64,000 bases of DNA, taken from positions 310,001-374,000 of the forward strand of contig NZ_JAAOIW010000006.1 in the NCBI RefSeq assembly GCF_011440305.1, read 5' to 3'. The notes beneath the pieces are model-generated. The model was not told where the DNA came from. It did no database searches and was given only the letters and a program-made list of their open reading frames with translations. Positions 52,828-62,138 of the stretch are shown piece after piece. The position numbers and the translations under genes are program-made. The stretch is from Paenibacillus agricola (GTDB taxonomy: Bacteria > Bacillota > Bacilli > Paenibacillales > NBRC-103111). Position 1 is the first letter of the stretch; the number at the start of each line of letters is the position of its first letter.

Positions 52828-53661
52828 ATGCCGCTGCTCTTATGGGAATGGAAGCCTCAATTTATGCATGCTGTTTTTTGGCATCGGAAGGCTAAATTTC
52901 AGTTAAAACAGGATCAATATCCCGACTGGGTTATGTTTGCGGTTGAGGAAGGTTCTTTTCATTACAGGATTGGAGAGGTGGCGGGAACCGCTGTATTTGG
53001 GGATGCGATTTTATGCCCGCCTGGTACGCTGTTTGAACGTGAGGTGGCTGAGCCGGTTTCTTTTCATTTTATTACATTAGGCTGGCAGGCACAGCCATAT
53101 GCTGGGTCTTTGGACCAGCATCATCCATCTGGCGATCCGGAGCTTCCCGTCCATCTTACTTGGACAGACGGCAACCGGCTGTCATCCACCTACTTGTATA
53201 TCCACCAGCTAGGCAGGCTGCAAGATGAGCAGAGGTCGCTGCTGTGGAATCACTATTTGCAGGATTTATGGCAGCAATATAGGGTCGAGCATGATTTGGC
53301 TAAATCCGAGCATCGTCAGCAGCAAAAGCAGCGCCAGCTTGATCCTGCTATGCTCAAAGCGGCCGGGTGGCTGCAGCAGCATGCGTTTAAGCAGGTGGCC
53401 CTCCGAGAGCTGGGCGCCAGTCTGGACCTCAGCCCCGTGCAATTTTCGCGGAAATTCCAAGCGGCCTATGGGACAACTCCGATGGATTACTTGACTGCCA
53501 TGCGGATCCAGAAGGCGCAGACCCTGCTGCTAGAAACGGAGATGACACTGGAGCAAATTGCTGAGCGCTGTGGCTACGAAAACGGCTTTTATTTAAGCCG
53601 GATGTTTTCCAAAAAAAAGGGCATTAGCCCCTCCTTGTACCGTAATATGCATCGGGTTTAA
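52828..53661 (+). CDS. AraC-family transcriptional regulator
   Basis: A 277-residue regulator. ATG 52828 follows AAGGAGGG. The N-terminal cupin-like sensing domain (FAVEEGSFHYRIGEVAGTAVFGDAILCPPGTLFEREV) is followed by the double helix-turn-helix (KQVALRELGASLDLSPVQFSRKFQAAYGTTPMDYLTAMRIQKAQ; LEQIAERCGYENGFYLSRMFSKKKGISPSLYRNMHR). It diverges from the FAD oxidoreductase, which it probably controls, and closely resembles the AraC gene at 42793. Confidence 0.9.
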   Translation: MPLLLWEWKPQFMHAVFWHRKAKFQLKQDQYPDWVMFAVEEGSFHYRIGEVAGTAVFGDAILCPPGTLFEREVAEPVSFHFITLGWQAQPYAGSLDQHHPSGDPELPVHLTWTDGNRLSSTYLYIHQLGRLQDEQRSLLWNHYLQDLWQQYRVEHDLAKSEHRQQQKQRQLDPAMLKAAGWLQQHAFKQVALRELGASLDLSPVQFSRKFQAAYGTTPMDYLTAMRIQKAQTLLLETEMTLEQIAERCGYENGFYLSRMFSKKKGISPSLYRNMHRV

Positions 53662-53779
53662 GCTTCAGGGTGCTGAAGCAGTAAAGATTACTGCCAGTGA
53701 ATATAGAACCTTATTCAGGAAGTAAGTTTATGCTATAATTCAAAGAATTACCTTATTTATTTTTAATAGAGGAGCATCT

Positions 53780-55702
53780 ATGGACAGTAGCTGGTTGAAG
53801 GGGTTAATTAGGCCGAAATTTAATACGATTACATCCGAGATTGTCATGAAAATAATTATCGGCTCTTTTATCATTACATTGATTTCCTCGGGTATTGCCT
53901 ATGGGTACGTATATCAAAGGTCAGAGGATCTTGCTCTCAGCCAGCTTAAAGATTTTACAACATACAAAATAAAAAAAGACAGTGATATTTTCGAATTAGC
54001 CAAAGAAAACCTACAAATCTTCGAAAAGGAATTTTTAACGAATTACGAGACTGCCCCGCCCAATTTATATGAGGAGTTTGATGATTTTTATTTTAAGGAT
54101 GAATTTGGCGCTACCAGATTGAGGCGTGAGTATTTCGATGGAAAGATTTTAAAGGATGGGATTTCACAAAAATATGTTTCGGCATTTATCAGCAATCGAC
54201 GAACGGAGTTTAGCAATGAATTGAAAAGGCGATTAATTCTTGGCTATCAGCTTATTGCCCGAATGGGGCCTGGAACCTCTAACCGCTTTGCTAATCTGCA
54301 TGCTACGTTGCCTGAGAATGCCATTATCTTATATTGGGCTGACGAGCCCTGGGGCCTTAATGCCAAGCCTGGTCTGGATATGACAGCAGGTGCTGTGGTC
54401 AAAGCGTCCTTGCAAGCGAGCAATCCTGAGCGTAAGCCCGTGTGGTCAGGGCTGTACTACGATTTAACCGCCAAAGACTGGATGATTACGTACCAGCGCC
54501 CTGTGGACTATAAAGGAAAACATGTGATTACACCAAGCCACGATGTTTATTTGACGTCATTAATTAATGATTTTATTACGGAGAGTATGGATGGCTCCTA
54601 TAATATGGTTATAAGCATGGACGGTAACTTGATTGCGCATCCCGACAAGCTGGACGAAATTAAAAAAAACGATGGCATCCTGCACATCAGCAAGCTCAAT
54701 GACCCTGCCATTCAACATATCTATGATCAAGTCTCCAACGTATCTCAGCTCTTGGATGGTGGAGTGAAGGTGATTGTTGATAAAAAACTGAATGCATTCA
54801 TCTCCGTTGGGAAAATAGAAGGCCCCGGATGGCTGTTTTTGACGGTTTATCCTATAGGTCTTATAGCAGATTCTGCTCAAACGACGGCTTTTATTGTACT
54901 GGTATCAGGGCTTACTTTTTTAATCGTCATCATTTGCATGGTTTACGTTATTGTTAGATCCAGCGTGTTATATCCATTCCAATTGCTTAAGCAAGCTGTT
55001 GTTATGATTTCGAAAGGTAATTATTCAGCTGTAGCCCTAGGGAATGTCCAATTGCCTGAGCCTGAGCTCCATAAAAATGAAATCGGGCTGTTCTCCGAGG
55101 CCTTTCGCAAGATGTCCCAGGAGATTCATAATTCGAACCAACTGCTGGAAACGCAAGTCGAGGAACGAACACGGGAGCTGGCCGTAGCTAATGACCAATT
55201 AAAGCAGCTAATTTTATTGGATGGACTTACAGGTGTCAACAATCGCAGATCCTTTGATGAGGATATTGAACAGCTAATTACGGAGCAGGCTCTCTTTTGT
55301 ATCATGCTTTGTGATATTGATTTTTTCAAAAATTACAATGATGCCTATGGACATGACCGTGGGGATAGTGTATTGAAGACGATCACAGCTTCACTCAAAA
55401 AGAATTGTGGAGAAACGGGCCGTGTTTATCGATTTGGCGGTGAGGAAATAGCTGTTATTTTTCGTAACACGGAGCAAACCATAGCTTATGAGTTGTCGCT
55501 GGCGCTAATACGCGGCATTGCTGATTTGGGGATGAAGCATGGAGGCAGTCCGCTCGAAATCGTCACGATCAGTGCGGGCTTTGAATCTTTTGACCCTGCC
55601 AAGCATAAGGATGCATCAGCGCTCATTCAAGATGTGGACAGGAAACTATATGTTTCCAAAAAGAATGGCAAAAATAGATTGACCTTTTTGGCGAGCTTGT
55701 AG
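53780..55702 (+). CDS. Diguanylate cyclase with Cache sensor (GGDEF)
   Basis: A 640-residue membrane protein. A transmembrane helix at about 27-48, a large extracellular Cache region, a second helix at about 370-395, a HAMP-like stretch and coiled region (EVEERTRELAVANDQLKQL), then the GGDEF domain (DGLTGVNNRRSFDEDI at 480; RFGGEEIAVIF at 551-561). The GGEEI loop is compatible with cyclase activity. The usual RxxD inhibitory site five residues before it is not present (GETGRVYR). It makes c-di-GMP from GTP. Confidence 0.9.
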   Translation: MDSSWLKGLIRPKFNTITSEIVMKIIIGSFIITLISSGIAYGYVYQRSEDLALSQLKDFTTYKIKKDSDIFELAKENLQIFEKEFLTNYETAPPNLYEEFDDFYFKDEFGATRLRREYFDGKILKDGISQKYVSAFISNRRTEFSNELKRRLILGYQLIARMGPGTSNRFANLHATLPENAIILYWADEPWGLNAKPGLDMTAGAVVKASLQASNPERKPVWSGLYYDLTAKDWMITYQRPVDYKGKHVITPSHDVYLTSLINDFITESMDGSYNMVISMDGNLIAHPDKLDEIKKNDGILHISKLNDPAIQHIYDQVSNVSQLLDGGVKVIVDKKLNAFISVGKIEGPGWLFLTVYPIGLIADSAQTTAFIVLVSGLTFLIVIICMVYVIVRSSVLYPFQLLKQAVVMISKGNYSAVALGNVQLPEPELHKNEIGLFSEAFRKMSQEIHNSNQLLETQVEERTRELAVANDQLKQLILLDGLTGVNNRRSFDEDIEQLITEQALFCIMLCDIDFFKNYNDAYGHDRGDSVLKTITASLKKNCGETGRVYRFGGEEIAVIFRNTEQTIAYELSLALIRGIADLGMKHGGSPLEIVTISAGFESFDPAKHKDASALIQDVDRKLYVSKKNGKNRLTFLASL

Positions 55703-55786
55703 CAAGATGGACTAGAGCTCCTCATTCAAGTGAATATGAAAAATAAGGATAAAGCGGTTACATAAAAGAACAAGGGGGATCTTACA

Positions 55787-56791
55787 ATGAAAGCTGCCGT
55801 ATTAAAAGCACCTCACCAGATTGAAGTTTTGGAATGGGAGAATTCTGGGCTTAAGCCCGATGAAGTGAGGATTCAAGTCAAAGGCTGTGGGATTTGTGGC
55901 ACAGATCAGCACATTTATCACGGCAATCCGGGGTCAGCAGCCGTAACCCCGCCCATTGTGCTCGGCCACGAGCTGGCCGGAGTCGTAACGGAATGTGGTG
56001 AGCATGTGCAACAGCTCCAAATAGGGGATCGTGTATCGATAGATCCTAATATATACTGTGGGGGCTGCCGATATTGCCGTAATGGCCAGTCGCATCTATG
56101 TGACCACCTTCAAGCAGTTGGAGTCACGCGTGATGGGGGGATGGGTGAGTATTGCGTAGCTCCAGCCGCGAATTGTTATCTGCTGCCGGATTCGTTGAGC
56201 TTTGCCGAAGGCGCTATGGTCGAGCCGCTTGGCTGTGTGCTGCATGGCTTCAAAAAAGTAGATATCCGCCCGATTCATACCGTATTGCTGATAGGCGGCG
56301 GATTTATTGGACAATTGTTCCTGCAATTGGTGAAAAGGCAAGGCGCGGCACGAATCGTGGTTAGCGAGCCTGCTGCCGAGAAGCATGCAGCGCTGCTTGC
56401 CTTAGGCGCTGATGAGGTCGTGCAGCCGACCGCTTTGGTTGTGGAGCAGTTAAGGGATGAATTCGATGTAGTCATCGAATGTGTGGGGCGCAAGGATTCG
56501 ATGGAGCTGGCCATTGAGGCTGCCCATAAAGGCGGGCAGGTGCTGCTCTTTGGTGTCGCCAACCCGGCAACACAAATCCAGGTTTCGCCTTTTGCTATTT
56601 TCTCAAAGGAGCTTCGTATATTAGGTTCCTTTATTAATCCACATACCCATGAAGAGGCGATCGCGCTCATTGCTCAGCAGCTTGTCAAGGTGGAGCCTTT
56701 GATCAGCCATCGATTTTCGTTGGAGGAAGTGCCGCAAATGATGGGTGATTATGCTAAAATGAATGTGACCAAAGCGGTCATTGTTTACTGA
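55787..56791 (+). CDS. Zinc-dependent sugar/alcohol dehydrogenase (sorbitol/threonine type)
   Basis: A 334-residue medium-chain dehydrogenase. Catalytic zinc ligands are Cys37 (CGICGTD) and His61-Glu62 (GHE); structural zinc comes from Cys91, 94, 97 and 105. The nucleotide fold is GGGFIGQL near 168-175. GGGGGAT precedes the start, and a weak cre-like AGCGGTTACA lies at about 55753. It overlaps the fructokinase frame and looks operonic with it, which suggests a polyol-to-fructose pathway. Confidence 0.9.
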   Translation: MKAAVLKAPHQIEVLEWENSGLKPDEVRIQVKGCGICGTDQHIYHGNPGSAAVTPPIVLGHELAGVVTECGEHVQQLQIGDRVSIDPNIYCGGCRYCRNGQSHLCDHLQAVGVTRDGGMGEYCVAPAANCYLLPDSLSFAEGAMVEPLGCVLHGFKKVDIRPIHTVLLIGGGFIGQLFLQLVKRQGAARIVVSEPAAEKHAALLALGADEVVQPTALVVEQLRDEFDVVIECVGRKDSMELAIEAAHKGGQVLLFGVANPATQIQVSPFAIFSKELRILGSFINPHTHEEAIALIAQQLVKVEPLISHRFSLEEVPQMMGDYAKMNVTKAVIVY

Positions 56792-56801
56792 AGGGAGATT
56801 T

Positions 56802-57698
56802 ATGTCAATGATTTTAGGGGCAATTGAAGCAGGTGGAACCAAATTTGTTTGTGGTTTAGGCAATGAGCACGGTGAGATTCTAGATCGCGTTAGCTTTCCC
56901 ACAACAACACCAGAGGAGACGATGGACCAGGTCGTTCGTTTTTTCAAAGAAAAGCAGGTTGAAGCTATTGGCATCGGTTCTTTTGGACCGGTAGATTTAA
57001 ATAAAGAAAGTGCTACTTATGGTTATGTGACAACAACACCGAAGCCGCACTGGAACCAATATCCGATTTTGCAGGAGCTTCAAAAACATATCCATGTCCC
57101 AATCGGTTTTGATACGGATGTGAATGCAGCAGCGCTTGGAGAAGCAGAGTGGGGGGCGGCTAAAGGGTTAGACAGCTGTGTATATGTAACGATAGGCACA
57201 GGAATTGGCGCGGGAGCTATTGTAGAGGGCAAATTGCTGCATGGTTTGCTTCATCCCGAAATGGGCCACATCCCGATCAAACGCCATCCTGAGGATACCT
57301 ACGCGGGAAATTGTCCTTACCACCAAGATTGCTTGGAAGGTATGGCTGCAGGCCCGGCGATTGAGAAGAGATGGGGGAAAAAAGGCTACGAGCTGGAGCA
57401 GAACAGCAAAGTATGGGAATTTGAAGCTTACTATTTAGCGCAAGCCGTTGTGCACTTCATCTATATCTTATCCCCCCAAAAAATTATATTGGGCGGCGGC
57501 GTGATGAAGCAAAAGCAGCTATTTCCGCTAATCCATGCACATGTCATTCAAATGCTAAACGGCTATATACAAAAAGAAGAGCTGGCCACCGGCATCGACC
57601 ACTATATCGTATCGCCTGGCTTGGTCGACAATGCAGGGCTTAGCGGAGCGCTGGTACTGGCCAAACGCGAGCTTGAGCGCGTACAGGCTGTACGCTAA
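56802..57698 (+). CDS. ROK-family fructokinase
   Basis: A 298-residue kinase of the ROK family, which phosphorylates fructose with ATP. AGGGAG precedes ATG 56802; a start at 56808 is equally possible. The N-terminal phosphate loop is GAIEAGGTKFVCG, the catalytic segment is GFDTDVNAAALGEAEWGAAKG, then VYVTIGTGIGAGAIVEGKLLHG. The zinc motif is HxxxxxxxxxxxCxxHxxCxEG (GHIPIKRHPEDTY, CPYHQDCLEG). With the dehydrogenase 11 bases upstream it forms a sugar-polyol unit. Confidence 0.9.
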   Translation: MSMILGAIEAGGTKFVCGLGNEHGEILDRVSFPTTTPEETMDQVVRFFKEKQVEAIGIGSFGPVDLNKESATYGYVTTTPKPHWNQYPILQELQKHIHVPIGFDTDVNAAALGEAEWGAAKGLDSCVYVTIGTGIGAGAIVEGKLLHGLLHPEMGHIPIKRHPEDTYAGNCPYHQDCLEGMAAGPAIEKRWGKKGYELEQNSKVWEFEAYYLAQAVVHFIYILSPQKIILGGGVMKQKQLFPLIHAHVIQMLNGYIQKEELATGIDHYIVSPGLVDNAGLSGALVLAKRELERVQAVR

Positions 57699-57810
57699 GC
57701 CAGCAGCTAGCTCATAGCTCATGGGCAGTAGCGGTCGACCCGGGGGCTGAGCCAAAGCAAGGCGCTGCTTACGTGCGCTGAGGGCGCAGCACCACGATGT
57801 GCAAGCTGCA

Positions 57811-57862
57811 CGCGCCCTCGTGAGATCCACCGTCCGCTGTGTGGTGGTCGCACGAGGGCGCG
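57811..57862. repeat. 12-bp perfect inverted repeat (hairpin)
   Basis: CGCGCCCTCGTG (57811-57822) and CACGAGGGCGCG (57851-57862) are perfect reverse complements, with an inner CCACC...GGTGG pair. No T-run follows, so it is not a typical terminator. It sits between the convergent fructokinase and FadR genes in DNA richer in G and C than most of the window. Confidence 0.75.
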
Positions 57863-57954
57863 AAGTTCTTTGCTGGCAGGACGATTACCGCCCGCTGTGA
57901 GGGTACATCTGCACATGTAGTCGTTGCAGTGCCTAAGTAGCATGAGCGCACCAG

Positions 57955-58653
57955 CTACCGCACCACGCCCTGTAGCCTGATGAGCGTTTGCTCAACCTTG
58001 CGCAAATGGGTAGCCATGCGCTGCTTGGCAACGACGGGAATGCCTAGACTGATGGCATCGACCAGTAGGAAATGCTCCTCGGACAGCCTAGAAGCTTCAC
58101 TTTGTTCAGCAAATAGCCAGAGGCGGCGGCTTTCACGCATTACGGGACCCATAGAAGAAAATAGCGATTCAAGTGTTCCTGCAAGCAACGGATTGCCTGA
58201 CGCCTCGGCTATCGCAATGTGGAAACGGATATCGGCTTCATCCAGCAAGCTTTCATCTTGGAGAGCCATCATATCCTCTGAAATTTGCTTCAAAATGGCC
58301 AATTGCTCTTCGGTGCGGCGTTTAGCCGCTAAACGGGCGCTTTCCGTTTCAAGAATATATCGGAGCTCGATCCAAGCTTTTAATTGTTGAATATCCTGAA
58401 TTTCAGGAGCCTGCCAAATTTCATTGGCGGGCTCTTTGTTTTTAAGTACAAAGGTGCCTCCGCCATGGCGCACATCCACCCAGCCTTGTGCTTTTAAAGA
58501 GGCTATAGCTTCTCGGATAGTAGACCGCCCGACTTGGAACAAGACCGCCAGCTTTTCCACAGAGGGAAGCTTAGTGCCAACAAGCCATTTGCCCTCAATA
58601 ATCTGCCCAAGGATAGCATCGGAAACAACTGTGGAAGCTTTGGGGATCAGCAT
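57955..58653 (-). CDS. FadR/LldR-type GntR regulator (FCD domain)
   Basis: A 232-residue regulator. The N-terminal winged helix-turn-helix is QIIEGKWLVGTKLPSVEKLAVLFQVGRSTIREAIASLKAQGWVDVRHGGGTFV, and the FCD domain follows (ELRYILETESARLAA; FHIAIAEASGNPLL). GGAGGGACT lies before the ATG. It diverges from glcD-glcF; a palindrome overlapping their promoter is a natural binding site. GntR members at such loci respond to lactate or glycolate. Confidence 0.92.
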   Translation of the reverse strand: MLIPKASTVVSDAILGQIIEGKWLVGTKLPSVEKLAVLFQVGRSTIREAIASLKAQGWVDVRHGGGTFVLKNKEPANEIWQAPEIQDIQQLKAWIELRYILETESARLAAKRRTEEQLAILKQISEDMMALQDESLLDEADIRFHIAIAEASGNPLLAGTLESLFSSMGPVMRESRRLWLFAEQSEASRLSEEHFLLVDAISLGIPVVAKQRMATHLRKVEQTLIRLQGVVR

Positions 58654-58778
58654 GAAAGTAGTCCCTCCTTTTTATAGTAGGATGATACATCAATAATAAA
58701 TCAATAAGTTATACGGTCATTAAATCATATAGCTTATAAATGATACAACAACACACAGAAAAAAAGCGTAGCCCTATA

Positions 58779-58825
58779 TTGACATAGTAGAAAAGAAGCT
58801 CTTATAATAAAAGTCATCAGATGAC
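58779..58825 (+). promoter_or_regulatory. Sigma-A promoter with overlapping palindrome
   Basis: TTGACA (58779-58784) and TATAAT (58803-58808) are perfect consensus boxes 18 bases apart. Immediately downstream, GTCATCAGATGAC (58813-58825) is a 6-1-6 inverted repeat at the expected transcription start. A repressor there would block initiation. The 5' leader to the glcD start is about 145 bases. Confidence 0.82.
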
Positions 58826-58964
58826 CTGATTAATTTTCACTAAATATAATTGTAAAACAGAAGGGCTTAATAAGCAACGCTAAGCGAGTTGCAATCCCAT
58901 TCTTTCTTACTAAGCAAATTCGTTAATTTAATGTGCAACTCACCATAAAACGGGAGGCTTATCA

Positions 58965-60479
58965 ATGATAGCGCCATCTATACATGAAGAATTCAAAGCT
59001 GCAGTTGGACCGGGCTGGTATAAGCACGACACAGAAACACTCGTTTCCTATAGCTATGATGCTACACCGCTTTACCAAGCTATGCCGGATGGTGTCGTGT
59101 TTCCTGCTTCGACTGCGGAAGTTTCCGCGGTTATGAAGGTCTGCGCACGACATAAAATTCCTCTGATCGGCCGTGGAGCCGGGAGTAATCTTTGTGCAGG
59201 CACAGTCCCCATGCAGGGGGGGCTCGTTATGGTCATGACTCGAATGAATAGGCTGATTGAGATCGACCAGAACAATCTGACAGCAACATTCCAAACCGGC
59301 TTGAATACGAAAAAATTCCATCTAGCAGTTGAGGAAACGGGGTTATTTTATCCACCCGATCCAAGCAGCATGATTATTTGTACAATGGGCGGCAATATTG
59401 CACTCGGTGCAGGTGGGTTGCGCGGCCTTAAATATGGCACAACAAAGGATTATGTGATTGGCCTGGAGGCTGTGCTGGCAAGCGGAGAGATTATTCGAAC
59501 AGGAGGCAAGCTGGTCAAGGACGTGGCGGGCTATGATTTGACCCGTTTGCTTGTAGGCTCAGGTGGCACACTGGCGATCTTGACGGAGGCGACTGTTAAG
59601 CTGGTGCCAAGACCGGAATATCGGCGGTCGATGATTGCGATTTTTGCTGATCTACAATCTGCGGCGAGGACTGTATCACAGATTGTCGCCAGCAGGATTA
59701 CACCCTGTACGCTGGAGTTTATGGATAAAGCGACAATCCAGGTGGTCGAGGATTTTGCCAAGATCGGGTTGCCTACCGATGCAGAAGCGATTCTGGCGAT
59801 TGAGCAAGATGGCGATGAAAGGCTCGTGGAGCGGGATTTGCTGAAAATCGAGGAGATCTGCCGCCAGCAAGGGGCGATTCAAGTGAAGATCGCGGCTACT
59901 CCTGAAGAAGGAGCGAAGGTTATGGAAGCGCGGCGAAGTGCACTCGCTGCTCTATCACGCCTTCGGCCTACAACGATTCTGGAGGATGCGACCGTACCAC
60001 GCTCACGCCTAGCCGATATGGTGCTGGAGATCCAGCGAATTGCGCTCAAATATAACGTGCAGATTTGCACCTTCGGGCATGCTGGAGACGGCAACCTGCA
60101 TCCAACAGCGATGACGGATGCTCGTGACCCTGAGGAGCTTCACCGTGTGGAGCAGGCGTTCGAGGAAATTTTCTCAGTTGCGATAGCTATGGGCGGGACG
60201 ATAACCGGCGAACATGGGGTAGGAATGGTCAAGGCACCCTTTCTCGAATGGAAGGTCGGTGCAGCTGGAGTTAACATTATGAAAGGAATTAAAGCGGCAT
60301 TTGACCCCGATCATATATTAAACCCAGGGAAGCTGTTCGCAGAGACACGTAAACGGATTGTATATAAAAATGGGGCGGATGATTTTACGCCTTTGGAGCC
60401 TCTGGAAGGACATGGGCTTGAGCAAGAACACGGCCAGCAGCCTATAGCGGTAAAGGAATCTGCTCAGGAGGAGGGTTAA
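58965..60479 (+). CDS. glcD: Glycolate/lactate oxidase FAD subunit GlcD
   Basis: A 504-residue FAD-linked oxidase. The p-cresol-methylhydroxylase-type FAD domain has PLIGRGAGSNLCAGTVP and YPPDPSSMIICTMGGNIALGAGGLRGLKYGTTKDYVIGLE; the C-terminal domain has the CTFGHAGDGNLHPT segment and TGEHGVGMVKAPFL. It oxidises glycolate or D-lactate to the keto acid. GGGAGG precedes the ATG. Its C-terminal tail (last 40 residues) is a Glu/Gln-rich extension. The glcF gene follows three bases later. Confidence 0.92.
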   Translation: MIAPSIHEEFKAAVGPGWYKHDTETLVSYSYDATPLYQAMPDGVVFPASTAEVSAVMKVCARHKIPLIGRGAGSNLCAGTVPMQGGLVMVMTRMNRLIEIDQNNLTATFQTGLNTKKFHLAVEETGLFYPPDPSSMIICTMGGNIALGAGGLRGLKYGTTKDYVIGLEAVLASGEIIRTGGKLVKDVAGYDLTRLLVGSGGTLAILTEATVKLVPRPEYRRSMIAIFADLQSAARTVSQIVASRITPCTLEFMDKATIQVVEDFAKIGLPTDAEAILAIEQDGDERLVERDLLKIEEICRQQGAIQVKIAATPEEGAKVMEARRSALAALSRLRPTTILEDATVPRSRLADMVLEIQRIALKYNVQICTFGHAGDGNLHPTAMTDARDPEELHRVEQAFEEIFSVAIAMGGTITGEHGVGMVKAPFLEWKVGAAGVNIMKGIKAAFDPDHILNPGKLFAETRKRIVYKNGADDFTPLEPLEGHGLEQEHGQQPIAVKESAQEEG

Positions 60480-60482
60480 AAG

Positions 60483-61931
60483 ATGGAAGCCAAACAACAA
60501 ACACAAACACCAACACAAATTCAGACTCAAACTCAATCGCTCGCCACTAAATTAGTGGCGACCTTGGATTATGACCAGTTAACCAACTGTATGCGCTGTG
60601 GTTTCTGTCAGACTGCCTGTCCTACGTTTAATGAAACCGGACTGGAAGCAGCTTCTCCTCGGGGACGGATTGCCTTGATGAAGGCTGTAGCCGACGGATT
60701 CATGGAGCCGGGCCAACAGTTCAAGGAGCAAATGGATCTTTGCCTAGGCTGCCGCGCTTGTGAACCAGCCTGTCCGTCAGATGTGAAATACGGCCAGTTG
60801 ATCGAGCAGGCTCGGGAGTCGATTACAGCAGAGACCGAATTTCCATGGCATGTCAAAGCAGTTCGCACCTTGTTTATGGAGCGGTTGTTTCCGAACCACG
60901 GCCGGATGCGCTTAGTAGGTGGATTGCTGAAGCTGTACCAGCGTTCAGGTCTGCAAACCGTTACGCGCAAAAGCGGCGTCATGAACCTATTTCCGCAACA
61001 TATGCGGGAAATGGAGCAGATCCTGCCGCAGGCTTCCTCAGATGGCGTCATTGTAGCATGGGAAAAGCTCGGTCTTGCCGCTGCTTGGGAAACAGCCAGT
61101 AATGGACAGCGGATGCTTGTCATTCCGCAGGCTGGCACTAGCGCCAAGGTTGCCCGTGTGGGCATGTTCCGCGGCTGCATCATGGATGTGCTGTTCACAG
61201 AGACGAATGTGAACACCGTCAAGCTGCTGTCCGAAGCGGGCTTCGAGGTAGTCATACCGGAAGCGCAGACTTGCTGCGGCGCCCTCCATGCCCATGCAGG
61301 CGAAGGCGACAGCGCCCGTGGGCTCGCCCGCACAAACATCGACGTGTTCGCTAACGCCCGCGTCGACTACATTGCAAGCAACGCAGGTGGCTGCGGTGCA
61401 AGCTTGAAGGAATACGACCATCTGCTTCACGCTGATCCGTCGATGATTTCCGCGGCGCGGGACTTTGTCGGCCGCATGAAGGATGTATCCGAGCTGCTGC
61501 TGGATTACGGCCGGCCGCTTGAATTAAAGCCGGTTGCACCGACCGCTCTCCCAACAAAGGTCACTTACCAAGACTCATGCCATTTGCGTAATGTTATGCG
61601 TGTACACCGGCAGCCGCGCGACTTGATCAAGCTGATTCCTGGCGTGCAGCTTAATGAGCTGCAAAGTGCGGACACCTGCTGTGGATCGGCAGGCATTTAC
61701 AATCTGACGCAGCCGCAAATGTCGACACAGGTGCTGGACCATAAGATGGAATTGGTGGACCTAACCCAGGCAGAGACGATCATCACAGCCAATCCTGGCT
61801 GCTTGCTGCAAATGCAATGGGGCATTCACCGTTCTGCAGAAGGCGGCAACCGTAAAGCCGTCCATTTGATCGATTTTCTTGCCGAAGCTGTACATTTCCA
61901 GGAGCCGCAGATGCCACAAAAGACCATCTAA
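60483..61931 (+). CDS. glcF: Glycolate/lactate oxidase iron-sulfur subunit GlcF
   Basis: A 482-residue partner of GlcD that carries electrons to the chain. Two 4Fe-4S clusters: Cys36, 39, 42, 46 (CMRCGFCQTACP) and Cys87, 90, 93, 97 (CLGCRACEPACP). Two CCG domains follow (TCCGALHAHAG with SNAGGCGASLKEY; DSCHLRNVMRV with DTCCGSAGIYNLTQP). A Gln/Thr-rich N-terminal leader (about 6-19) is unusual. Coupled to glcD by three bases. No separate glcE is visible. Confidence 0.93.
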   Translation: MEAKQQTQTPTQIQTQTQSLATKLVATLDYDQLTNCMRCGFCQTACPTFNETGLEAASPRGRIALMKAVADGFMEPGQQFKEQMDLCLGCRACEPACPSDVKYGQLIEQARESITAETEFPWHVKAVRTLFMERLFPNHGRMRLVGGLLKLYQRSGLQTVTRKSGVMNLFPQHMREMEQILPQASSDGVIVAWEKLGLAAAWETASNGQRMLVIPQAGTSAKVARVGMFRGCIMDVLFTETNVNTVKLLSEAGFEVVIPEAQTCCGALHAHAGEGDSARGLARTNIDVFANARVDYIASNAGGCGASLKEYDHLLHADPSMISAARDFVGRMKDVSELLLDYGRPLELKPVAPTALPTKVTYQDSCHLRNVMRVHRQPRDLIKLIPGVQLNELQSADTCCGSAGIYNLTQPQMSTQVLDHKMELVDLTQAETIITANPGCLLQMQWGIHRSAEGGNRKAVHLIDFLAEAVHFQEPQMPQKTI

Positions 61932-61958
61932 GTTCTATGTATTAAGCATGGGTCCGAT

Positions 61959-61974
61959 AACGCCGGAAGGCGTT
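61959..61974 (+). terminator. Small hairpin after glcF, weak terminator candidate
   Basis: AACGCC-GGAA-GGCGTT perfect stem with a GGAA tetraloop. There is no T-run directly after it. It lies 28 bases past the glcF stop, so it may act as a message end or a stabiliser. Confidence 0.45.
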
Positions 61975-62138
61975 CAAATATATTCTCGGTTTTCATTTGC
62001 ACCCCCCCTAAAAAAAACCGCCCTTCGAATACGTATGGTAGATACCCTTATTGCTTCTTAACCCACGAAACTGGTTAAATAGGGAGTATATGAGGATGTA
62101 GACAGGGACGGAATGAATACTTAGGACGGGGTGAATAT

